A DNA stretch of 64,000 bases from DATAEK01 sp036258055 (GTDB lineage: Bacteria; Acidobacteriota; Vicinamibacteria; Vicinamibacterales; 2-12-FULL-66-21): positions 1 to 64,000 of the forward strand of contig DATAEK010000037.1 in the NCBI GenBank assembly GCA_036258055.1, in the 5' to 3' direction. Every line of letters starts with the position of its first letter. Position 1 is the first letter of the stretch. A program made the position numbers and the translations under genes. The notes beneath the pieces are model-generated. The model saw only the letters and a program-made list of their open reading frames with translations. It was not told the DNA's origin and searched no databases. This document shows positions 57,035 through 64,000 of the stretch, piece by piece.

Positions 57035-58669
57035 CTATCGATTCAGCGCTTCAGACAGCACGCGGCCGTCGGTCGGTGCGATGGAGACATGCGCCAGCTT
57101 TGCCAGCGTCGGCACGATGTCGGCGGGAGTCACGGCCTGCGCATAGCGACCCGCGCGAACGCCGGTACCGAACAGGATAACCGGCACGCGCTGGTCGTAT
57201 GGATATTGTGTGCCATGCGTCGTGACGTTCGAGGAGAGCAGCCAGTTTTCCTTCGGCACGATGATGAGGTCGCCGCTGCGGCCGGGATAGTAGCTCAATG
57301 CGGCCGCGCGCCTCATGGCATCACTCGACGAGCGGGCGGCAGCGTCGCGGAGATCGTCGCCGACAAACGCCTGCGCCACGCCGGGCAAGGCGCGCAACCC
57401 GTCGAGGGCGGCGGCGCGGAGCTTCGGGTCCGTGCGCAGTCGCTCCAACGCCGCCGGCGACAGGTAAATATCGGTGTACGAAGTCGCAACGACGTGATCG
57501 CCGGCGCCGAGGGCCGGCGTGAGCACCTTCGACAGCCCGTCTTTGATTTCCTTCGAACCCTGCCGGCCACCGCGCACGTGCTCGGGGATGTCGGCGACGC
57601 CGTGATCTGCGGACAACCCCAACACGTAGGTGCCGGCGCCCACCGTCCGATCCAGGTGATCCAGCAGGCGTCCGATCGTGAGGTCGAGTCTGACAAGAAG
57701 GTCCTGCACTTCGTGACTGCGCGGACCGTAGACGTGCCCCACCGAGTCGAGCGCGGAGAAGCTCACAGCGAGAAGATCCGTGTGCTCGCCGCTTCCGAGT
57801 TTCAACGCATCGACGGCTGCGGCTGCCATCCGTCCAAGATACTCGTCTGAGAACGGAGACCCCAGCCACCGCGCAAAGAATGCAGCGTCAGGTTTCCCGC
57901 CCGCGATGCCTAATGGGTGCGGGAACGTGCGCGCGGCACCGGCGCCCGGCCGCTCGGCGGGGTCGTCGTCGACGAATTGATAGGCGGAGGCGTCGAGCGT
58001 GCGTGTCCAGACCTTGGCGTAATCGGCGGCCACGGGGTTGGCCGAGATGAACTGCTGCAGGAACGGCACTGGCGCCCGAGTGAAGGCCGACGAGGTGGCC
58101 CAGCCGCCGCGATCGTCGAACCAGACGACGGCGTCGGCGCTTCTACCCACGAGCGGAATCGCCGAGCGCGATTTGATCGACATCGCAACCGCACGCCCTT
58201 GTGCGCGCGAGCGAATCTGCTCTCCAATCGCTGGCGCAAGCATCTGGTTTGCGCTGTCGCCGATGCCTCCCTGCAGCCCGTTGTAACTGATTTCCGTCAC
58301 TGTCGGATCGTCGGTACAGAACGGGGTCTTGCCCGTGCTTCGGTCGAGCCACGAGTTCATGATCATGCCGTGGTGGAACGGCAGCATGCCTGTGCCGATT
58401 GTCGAGTGACCCGCGCACGTAACGGTGTTCAAGTACGGATAAGCGGCGTTGGTGAACCAGGCTCCCTCGCGCATCAGACGTCGCAGCCCTCCGGTGAACC
58501 GCATGCCGTACCGCTCGAGGTAGTCTGCCCGCATCTGATCGACGACGATCAATACCATCAACTTCGCGCGGGCGGGTTGTGGCTCTGAGTGCAGTCGCGG
58601 ACCTGCCGACAACGCAGCGATGATGCTCAAGAAAGCGGCGATCGAACGATTTCGCAGCGCGTGGCTCAT
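57035..58669 (-). CDS. PafA-like alkaline phosphatase/phosphodiesterase, secreted
   Basis: A 544-residue exported metalloenzyme of the alkaline phosphatase superfamily. A signal peptide (SIAAFLSIIAALSAGPRLHS) is followed by the first metal Asp in LMVLIVVDQMRADYLERYG. The nucleophile Thr is in the NTVTCAGHSTIGTG region (81-94), as in PafA/type-I phosphodiesterases. The remaining metal ligands are in SALDSVGHVYGP and GLSADHGVADIPEH, and near the C-terminus GTQYPYDQRVPVILFG. It releases phosphate from organic monoesters in the periplasm. Start ATG 58669 overlaps the stop of the upstream membrane protein gene by 4 nt. Confidence 0.9.
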   Translation of the reverse strand: MSHALRNRSIAAFLSIIAALSAGPRLHSEPQPARAKLMVLIVVDQMRADYLERYGMRFTGGLRRLMREGAWFTNAAYPYLNTVTCAGHSTIGTGMLPFHHGMIMNSWLDRSTGKTPFCTDDPTVTEISYNGLQGGIGDSANQMLAPAIGEQIRSRAQGRAVAMSIKSRSAIPLVGRSADAVVWFDDRGGWATSSAFTRAPVPFLQQFISANPVAADYAKVWTRTLDASAYQFVDDDPAERPGAGAARTFPHPLGIAGGKPDAAFFARWLGSPFSDEYLGRMAAAAVDALKLGSGEHTDLLAVSFSALDSVGHVYGPRSHEVQDLLVRLDLTIGRLLDHLDRTVGAGTYVLGLSADHGVADIPEHVRGGRQGSKEIKDGLSKVLTPALGAGDHVVATSYTDIYLSPAALERLRTDPKLRAAALDGLRALPGVAQAFVGDDLRDAAARSSSDAMRRAAALSYYPGRSGDLIIVPKENWLLSSNVTTHGTQYPYDQRVPVILFGTGVRAGRYAQAVTPADIVPTLAKLAHVSIAPTDGRVLSEALNR

Positions 58670-59121
58670 CGTCTCAGGATGGGCAGATAGCACAGCGCGC
58701 CGATGCAGAGATCGTAGACCGCGCAGCCGACGAGGTACCAGCGCGGCGCGATGCCGTCGGCCAGCCATCCGGGCCGATGTGCAACGTCCACGAGGGCGTG
58801 AGCGGCGAACCCGAGGGCAAGGATCGTGAGCGCCTGCCTCGGCTCGCGTACGAGCGTCGTCGCCGCGAGTACGAAGAAGCCAACCGCCAGGGCAACGTCG
58901 AATCCCACCCCGGGCAGGTTGCTCTCATGCGCGACGGCGAGGCCGACGTATGCGCCAGCCGTCATTGCCAGGAGCAGCGCCGCGAGTTGGCTGAGCCGCA
59001 ACTCGGCCACGAGACGATCCGGTGACGCGGTGGGGATTGAGGCGGTGCGCAGCGCGTACCACGTGAAGCCGGCTGCGAGACCGAGGAAGGCGACAGCGAC
59101 CGTCCGGAGCGCTTCCGTCAC
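58666..59121 (-). CDS. Small four-helix membrane protein of unknown function
   Basis: A 151-residue polytopic membrane protein. Helices are visible at TVAVAFLGLAAGFTWYAL, LAALLLAMTAGAYVGLAVAH, VALAVGFFVLAATTLV and LTILALGFAAHALVDVAH, with a final amphipathic YLVGCAVYDLCIGALCYL. No family is recognised. Start GTG 59121 is preferred: a -10-like TATACT lies 33 nt upstream on this strand, and the longer frame's extra residues are unlike a membrane protein. Coupled (ATGA) to the PafA-like gene. Confidence 0.7.
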   Translation of the reverse strand: MTEALRTVAVAFLGLAAGFTWYALRTASIPTASPDRLVAELRLSQLAALLLAMTAGAYVGLAVAHESNLPGVGFDVALAVGFFVLAATTLVREPRQALTILALGFAAHALVDVAHRPGWLADGIAPRWYLVGCAVYDLCIGALCYLPILRR

Positions 59122-59154
59122 GAATGGCCTTTGCGCGGTTGATTCACAGACTGA

Positions 59155-59160
59155 AGTATA
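59155..59160 (-). promoter_or_regulatory. -10 element TATACT before the membrane protein/PafA-like operon
   Basis: On the minus strand TATACT ends 33 nt before GTG 59121. No -35 recognised (CATCAG at 17-bp spacing). Confidence 0.35.
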
Positions 59161-59268
59161 GCCACGGACGTGCGCCGCTGATGCTCGAGGTTCCCTGCCC
59201 GGGAAATCGCGTGACGGACACACGATCGGCTGACTGCGCTTGCAGATAAATCCGATGCCGACTCTTGA

Positions 59269-60666
59269 CTACGCGCGACTGTCTGTCGCGACGGGGACGA
59301 ACGTCAAGGGATCAATCCCGAACGGCGTGGGATCCAGGGGTGTCGTCACCGAGTCGAGCGTCTCGGCGTCGGCGGTCGGTTCCCACAGATTGCGGTCGAC
59401 CGGAACCTCGAGGCGCGCTCCGTCGCGGGCAAACAGGATGCGGACGCGTGGCCGGTATGGATCCGGTGCGTGGACGTGGGACACGACCGCGATCTCCCCG
59501 GTGCTGAGACGGACGAGCGTGCCCGGCGGGTAGATACCCAGCAGCTGCACGAAGCGGCGGACGAGGTGCTGATCGAATTGCGTGCCGTCGGCGCGCTTCA
59601 GCACGGCCAGGATGCGATCGCTTGGAAACGCCTGCTGATAGGCGCGCTGCGAACGCATGGCATCGTACACGTCGCTGATGCTGCAGAGCATCGTGTTCAG
59701 GTTCAACGATTGACGGGTGACGCCGAAGGGGTAGCCGCTGCCATCGAGCCGCAGGTGGTGCTCGAACGCCACGATCGGCGCAAGGATCGGCATCTCGGGC
59801 GTTCGCCGCAGGATCTCTGCTCCGTCGACGACGTGACGGCGCATGATCGTGAACTCTTCGTCGGTGAGCTTGTCAGGCTTATTGAGAATCTCGCGTGGCG
59901 TGCGCACCTTTCCGATGTCGTGCATGAGCGCCGAGAGGCCGAACTCACGGAGCAGGCGTCCCTCTATTCCGAGCGCGCGCGCCTGCCCCATCGTCAGGAT
60001 CGACACGTTCACCATGTGCGTGAACGTGTAGTTGTCGTAGTTGCGCATCGCCGTCAGCGCAACGAGCGCCGTGCGATTGTGGGTGACGGCGTCCGCCAGG
60101 CCATCGACCGCCTGAAGCGCGGCCGGCACGTCGGGCGATCCCTCAGCCGCGCTCTCCCAGGCGGCCTCGGCCGCCGCCACGGCCTTCGAATAGAGCTGCC
60201 GAATCGCCGCCATGTCGCTCGCGATGCCCCCGGACGACCGTTCTTCATCGGTGATCCGGCCGACGCGGATGTGCGGAAACTCCCACGCGCGCTCGACCGG
60301 TGGTCCACTCTTGGTACCGAGGGCGCCCAGCGCCTGCATGAACCCGACGATTTCCTCCGGCGTGATGCCGCGCTCGAACGAGATGCGTTCGATCTGGTGC
60401 GCCTGCAGCTTCGCGATGAGCTCCCTGAGGCCGGCGCTCACTTTGGGCAGTGGCGTATCCGCAACGACCAGCTCCTGTCCGACGATGCCGACTGGGATCG
60501 TCGGCTGCTGTTGATGCAGCGGCCTGAGTGCGGCGAGCAGTCCTTCGACGCTGCGGGCGACCAGAGGATGCTCGGGCGCGTAGAGCTGCGCGGCGCGGAC
60601 GCCGGAAGCGAAGCGCCGCAACAGCTCCTCGAAAAACGCCAGGCGCGGGGGTTGTTCCGTCGACAT
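59269..60666 (-). CDS. HD-GYP domain phosphodiesterase
   Basis: A 465-residue cytoplasmic protein. The N-terminal ~140 residues form a domain also present in the next gene (RFASGVRAAQLYAPEHPLVA and QELVVADTPLPKV). The HD-GYP domain (~205-385) is complete: SALMHDIGK with His249-Asp250, FTIMRRHV, FEHHLRLDGSGYP with GYP 311-313, and SISDVYDAMRSQRAYQ. It should hydrolyse cyclic di-GMP or a related dinucleotide. The C-terminal ~75 residues are a beta-rich unknown region. ATG 60666 overlaps the stop of the HEAT gene (TGATG); GTG 60669 is equally possible. Confidence 0.92.
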   Translation of the reverse strand: MSTEQPPRLAFFEELLRRFASGVRAAQLYAPEHPLVARSVEGLLAALRPLHQQQPTIPVGIVGQELVVADTPLPKVSAGLRELIAKLQAHQIERISFERGITPEEIVGFMQALGALGTKSGPPVERAWEFPHIRVGRITDEERSSGGIASDMAAIRQLYSKAVAAAEAAWESAAEGSPDVPAALQAVDGLADAVTHNRTALVALTAMRNYDNYTFTHMVNVSILTMGQARALGIEGRLLREFGLSALMHDIGKVRTPREILNKPDKLTDEEFTIMRRHVVDGAEILRRTPEMPILAPIVAFEHHLRLDGSGYPFGVTRQSLNLNTMLCSISDVYDAMRSQRAYQQAFPSDRILAVLKRADGTQFDQHLVRRFVQLLGIYPPGTLVRLSTGEIAVVSHVHAPDPYRPRVRILFARDGARLEVPVDRNLWEPTADAETLDSVTTPLDPTPFGIDPLTFVPVATDSRA

Positions 60667-62909
60667 CACTCGGCTCGAGCGAGCTCGACGCGTGCCGCCG
60701 ATCGGGCCCCGCGCGGTCCGCGGGTCGATGCTTCACGAAGCGCCTCGAGAGCCGCCGGCGTACCGATGCGCCGCAGGGACTGCGCCGCGGCCGCCCGTAT
60801 CCGCCGGTTCAACCGCGGCGTCAGCCAGTGGCCCTGCTCGAGCGCCTGAACCAGCGCTTCGACGGCTTCTTCCGCTTTCGATCCGGACAGTCCGTCGACA
60901 GCTGTCTCGTACACCTGCGGAAACGCCCGTCGATCCAGGTGCCGGACGAAATGGCAGAAGAGCGACGACGCGCGATCGTCGCGGATGGCCGAGAGCTCGG
61001 TGACGAGTGTTTCCCGTGCCGGTCCGACGGCCGTGGTCAGCGCGCGGATGAGGATCTCGGCGGCCCGCTGAGAGCCCGTGAACACCAGGCCCTGTACGGC
61101 TTCGCGGCGGACCAGCGGTTCCGGGTCCGTGAGAAGCGGCACCATCTCCTCGAGTCCTTCGGAGCCACCGAACTCACGCAGCAGATACGCAGCCGTCCGT
61201 CGTACTTCCCAGTTGGGTGCGCTCATCAGCTGCTGCACCGCCTCGCGGCCGCCGGCGCCGAATCCAATCAGGATGTCGCGCAGCCGCCGGCGCGACCGTG
61301 CGTCCTGCTCGGCGGACAGGACCTCGGCGAGCGGCGCGACGGCTGAGGGTCCGATCGCGTGGCACAGTCGCTGAAAGCGCTCGTACGAGGCGTCATCGGA
61401 ACTGCGCAGGTGGGTGGCCACGTGTTTCATCATCGAGCCGCGGCCGAACCGCTCGAGCGCCACCCGTGCGTGCTGCGCGCGCGCGGGCTCGTTGCCGCTT
61501 TGGACGATGACAGCCTCTACGAGCTCCCACGCCTGATCGAAGTAGCCGACCCGCACCAGATCGTCCGCGTGCGCCACCACCGTCTCGGCGAGATCGCGCC
61601 AGCGCAGGCTGTCGCTCTCGATCGCGAGCAGGTCGGTGAGGAGCGAACGATCGAGACCGCGCAGCGCCGAGTCGTTGACCGTGCTGAGCCATGTGGCAAT
61701 CCGCTCCGGGGGATCGTCTCCGGTCTTCTCGACGTCCACCGGCTGCATCCGCGCAGCCGAGAGCTCGCGTGCGTAGTCGTCAGAGACGAAGTTCGCGTCG
61801 GAGTACGACGTCAGCATGCCGCTGACGCGATCCCACAGCTCCGAGAACCCGGAATCCTGTCCGACCTCCGAGGCCTCCACGTCGTCGCGCGCCATCGACA
61901 AGACCTGGCGGCGGCGCTCGACGTCTGGCACGAGCGCGGTGAACGCATGGGCGAGCCGTTCTGACGCCTTCCGTTCAGCGATGATTGCGCCGGATACGAA
62001 GGCCGCCGCGGCTTCGTCGGACACACCATCGATCACTGCACTGACGACGTTGACGCCCGCGGCGACAGCCTCGGGACGTCCGCGCTTGGCGAGCAACCCG
62101 AGCAGGCTGTCAGCGGACAGCTTGCGGACACCATGACCGACTTCGTTGAACATCGTCGGGATGTCCGCCGGGTTCGTCCTGGCGAGGAACTCGGTCAGCT
62201 CGCGCAGCATCTTCAAGAACGCCGCGGCCACGGTTTCGGCGCCTTCCGCGCCCGCAGCGCGTTCGAGCGCGGCCATCAGCGTGTCGAGCTTCGATCGGTC
62301 CGCGATGATCTCCCGCAGTTTCTCGAGGCTGGCGTCGTCGATCGTGACGGTCGGTCCTGCCATCGCCGCTGCGAGGATGTCTTCGATGGCGCAGTCGAGT
62401 CCCTGCTTCTCGCGGAGGATCTCGGCGTAATCGATCTCCTGGAGTTCGACGCTCGGCCCGCCAGCCGTGGCCCAGAGACGCGCGATGCCGCCGTCAGCGC
62501 GGACGTCCTCGGGCGACCGTGAGAGCAGCTGCAGCAGCGTGCGCCACGAGTCTGCGTCCGCACCCGCGTTCAACGTCAACGACCCGATGACGTGCCGGTA
62601 CAGGAGCGCGGCGAGCTCGGCCACCGCGGTATCGGTTCGCGGCATTCCGGCGCCGTCGATCAGCACGCGATCGTGAAGCACCTGGAGACGGTACGGGCCC
62701 CGCTCGGTCAGTTGCGCGGTGAGCGCCGCGAGACGCGCCAGCGTGGCTTGAATCGTGGGATGCGCGCTCGGGTAGAGCGACACGGCGCGTGCCGCTGCCT
62801 TGCAGCTGCGGGCGAACTCCACGAGCCGGGCTGCCGCGTCGGCCGACAGTTGTGGGGGCGCGGATGAATCGGCCCTGGACTCGGGACGGACCCGCGTGGG
62901 ATCGGGCAT
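60666..62909 (-). CDS. HEAT-repeat protein sharing an N-terminal domain with the HD-GYP protein
   Basis: A 747-residue soluble protein. Residues ~22-165 (RSCKAAARAVSLYPSAHPTI, DRVLIDGAGMPRTDTAVAEL, ADSWRTLLQLLSRSPEDVRA) align in pattern with the N-terminus of the downstream HD-GYP protein. The central ~400 residues are helical without a named domain. The C-terminal ~200 residues are HEAT/PBS-lyase-like repeats (NWEVRRTAAYLLREFGGSEG, EPLVRREAVQGLVFTGSQRA, IRAAAAQSLRRIGTPAAL). It is probably a scaffold for partner binding. Coupled to the HD-GYP gene. Confidence 0.82.
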   Translation of the reverse strand: MPDPTRVRPESRADSSAPPQLSADAAARLVEFARSCKAAARAVSLYPSAHPTIQATLARLAALTAQLTERGPYRLQVLHDRVLIDGAGMPRTDTAVAELAALLYRHVIGSLTLNAGADADSWRTLLQLLSRSPEDVRADGGIARLWATAGGPSVELQEIDYAEILREKQGLDCAIEDILAAAMAGPTVTIDDASLEKLREIIADRSKLDTLMAALERAAGAEGAETVAAAFLKMLRELTEFLARTNPADIPTMFNEVGHGVRKLSADSLLGLLAKRGRPEAVAAGVNVVSAVIDGVSDEAAAAFVSGAIIAERKASERLAHAFTALVPDVERRRQVLSMARDDVEASEVGQDSGFSELWDRVSGMLTSYSDANFVSDDYARELSAARMQPVDVEKTGDDPPERIATWLSTVNDSALRGLDRSLLTDLLAIESDSLRWRDLAETVVAHADDLVRVGYFDQAWELVEAVIVQSGNEPARAQHARVALERFGRGSMMKHVATHLRSSDDASYERFQRLCHAIGPSAVAPLAEVLSAEQDARSRRRLRDILIGFGAGGREAVQQLMSAPNWEVRRTAAYLLREFGGSEGLEEMVPLLTDPEPLVRREAVQGLVFTGSQRAAEILIRALTTAVGPARETLVTELSAIRDDRASSLFCHFVRHLDRRAFPQVYETAVDGLSGSKAEEAVEALVQALEQGHWLTPRLNRRIRAAAAQSLRRIGTPAALEALREASTRGPRGARSAARVELARAE

Positions 62910-62946
62910 CTTATGGAGCGGCGAGATTCCTCAGCGCATTGTAATC

Positions 62947-62952
62947 TATACT
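62947..62952 (+). promoter_or_regulatory. -10 element TATACT before pdp
   Basis: TATACT ends 14 nt before ATG 62967, so the predicted leader is only about 7 nt and holds no ribosome site. -35 not recognisable (AGATTC). Confidence 0.4.
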
Positions 62953-62966
62953 CCTCCCGACCCTTG

Positions 62967-64000
62967 ATGCGCGCGGTTGACCTCATTCGTCACAAGCGGG
63001 ATGGCGGTGCGCTCGGGCGCGCCGAAATCGACTTCATCGTCCGCGGGGTCACTGACGGTACGATTCCCGATTACCAGGCCGCTGCGCTGTTGATGGCGAT
63101 CGTCCTCCGGGGCATGACGTCCGAGGAGACCGCCGCGCTTACCGACGCAATGGTTCGCTCGGGAGTCCGCGTCGAGTACCCGGATCTCGGCGGCATCCCC
63201 GTCGACAAGCACAGCACCGGCGGCGTGGGAGACAAGACGTCGCTCGTGCTCGCGCCGCTCGCGGCCGCTTGTGGCGCGCTCGTACCGATGATGTCGGGAC
63301 GGGGCCTTGGTCATACCGGCGGTACCCTCGACAAGCTCGAATCGATTCCTGGTTTTCGTACGGGGCTGTCGCTCGCCGAGTTGCGAGCCGCAGTCGCGCG
63401 CATTGGTTGCGCCCTCATCGGTCAGACTTCCGAAATCGCCCCGGCGGATCGGACGCTCTATGCCTTGCGCGACGTGACCGGGACGGTGGAGAGCATTCCA
63501 CTCATCTCGGCGTCGATCATGAGCAAGAAGATCGCCGAAGGCATCGGCGGTTTGATCCTCGACGTCAAGACCGGCAGTGGCGCCTTCATGAAGTCACTCG
63601 AGGATTCGACGCGGCTGGCCGAGTCGCTCGTGGCGATCGGCAACGCCTCGGGCGTGCGCACCGAAGCGCTGATTACCAGGATGGACGCCCCGCTCGGACA
63701 TCAGGTCGGCAACTCGCTCGAGGTGATCGAATCGATCGAGACGCTGAAAGGCCGCGGGCCCGCTGACCTCGAGGATCTCTCCGTACGCTTCGCCGCGCGA
63801 ATGCTGGTGCTGGCAGGAGTCGAGCGGGATCCGGACGCTGCTGCGCGCCGCGTGCGTCAGGCCATCGCATCAGGGGCAGGCGTCGAGAAATTCCGCGAGA
63901 TCGTCGCGAATCAGGGTGGGGATCCCCGCGTGATCGACGACTACGCGCGACTCCCCGCTGCGCCGGATCGTCACGAAGTTCGCGCGTCACGAGGCGGCTA
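62967..64000 (+). CDS. pdp: Pyrimidine-nucleoside (thymidine) phosphorylase, N-terminal part (3' end outside window)
   Basis: The frame runs open from ATG 62967 to the window end (344 codons seen of an expected ~430). It phosphorolyses thymidine and uridine to base and (deoxy)ribose-1-phosphate in nucleoside salvage. The sequence follows Pdp more than DeoA: MRAVDLIRHKRDG at the start, DGTIPDYQAAAL, DKHSTGGVGDKTSLVLAP, the signature SGRGLGHTGGTLDKLESIPG, DRTLYALRDVTGTVESIPLI and SKKIAEGIGGLILDVKTGSG. Active-site residues lie in the KHSTGG phosphate loop and the RDVTG region. Divergent from the HEAT gene. Confidence 0.93.
   Translation, partial: MRAVDLIRHKRDGGALGRAEIDFIVRGVTDGTIPDYQAAALLMAIVLRGMTSEETAALTDAMVRSGVRVEYPDLGGIPVDKHSTGGVGDKTSLVLAPLAAACGALVPMMSGRGLGHTGGTLDKLESIPGFRTGLSLAELRAAVARIGCALIGQTSEIAPADRTLYALRDVTGTVESIPLISASIMSKKIAEGIGGLILDVKTGSGAFMKSLEDSTRLAESLVAIGNASGVRTEALITRMDAPLGHQVGNSLEVIESIETLKGRGPADLEDLSVRFAARMLVLAGVERDPDAAARRVRQAIASGAGVEKFREIVANQGGDPRVIDDYARLPAAPDRHEVRASRGG

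Noticed and set aside
1..64000. Prophage, integrative element or biosynthetic gene cluster
   Set aside because: No integrase, transposase, phage structural, NRPS/PKS or toxin-antitoxin gene was found, and gene content is housekeeping and sensory.

Overview
The window is high-GC bacterial chromosome with dense, mostly vertically inherited gene content. No phage, plasmid, transposase or CRISPR was seen. Several families point to Acidobacteriota, probably a Vicinamibacteria-like lineage: an 'acidobacterial duplicated orphan permease' with its PadR repressor, a TIGR03436-type VWFA protein, secreted S10 peptidases, BNR/sortilin-type proteins, DUF4097 proteins and many LytS/LytTR systems. This placement is an inference from gene families, not from a marker-gene tree.

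Layout. 1-9.5 kb: carbohydrate and export genes: the 3' end of a GH106-like rhamnosidase, PadR plus the duplicated permease, a GH51 arabinofuranosidase, and a leftward operon of GH109-like oxidoreductase, galactokinase-family kinase and rhamnose mutarotase. 9.6-11.5 kb: hybrid histidine kinase. 11.58-14.66 kb: a cysteine-biosynthesis locus. It has a strong promoter, a 31-codon leader ORF with four Cys codons in five, an intrinsic terminator, and then cysM, a JAMM (M67) peptidase and a fused sulfur carrier-E1-rhodanese protein. 14.8-16.6 kb: a GAF kinase/NarL regulator pair. 16.9-25.6 kb: SDR/QueA-like pair, S10 peptidase, DUF481 porin-like protein, orphan MacA-like adaptor, LytS/LytTR pair, DinB-like and ComEA-like secreted proteins. 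25.7-29.1 kb: BON lipoprotein with a structured 5' UTR, small unknown genes, and a fatty acid desaturase. 29.3-33.1 kb: a LytS kinase with two response regulators, one carrying a PP2C phosphatase. 34.1 kb: tRNA-Leu(CAG). 34.4-40.3 kb: sarcosine-oxidase-like flavoprotein, a BNR pseudogene, a GH31 glucosidase and a VWFA protein. 40.5-53.4 kb: cell-envelope and housekeeping genes: sppA, a PpiD/SurA-like foldase, a GGDEF protein, and the cell-wall operon mreB-mreC-mreD-mrdA-rodA followed by RNase G. 53.5-64 kb: a DUF4097/anti-sigma/ECF cassette, an MGMT-type repair protein, a PafA-like phosphatase, an HD-GYP protein coupled to a HEAT protein with which it shares an N-terminal domain, and the start of pdp.

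The most notable system is the cysteine locus. The predicted +1 falls on the leader GTG, so the Cys-rich leader looks leaderless and is followed by a terminator: the arrangement expected for cysteine-responsive attenuation. The operon it would control makes cysteine from a protein thiocarboxylate, but the sulfur carrier is buried inside a fusion whose Gly-Gly is followed by the E1 enzyme. The neighbouring JAMM peptidase is the obvious candidate to release it.

Two further themes recur. Several genes start 6-7 nt after a -10-like hexamer, which suggests frequent leaderless transcripts. Intergenic spaces carry short degenerate tandem repeats of at least four word families, plus a 99-bp tandem duplication before mreC.
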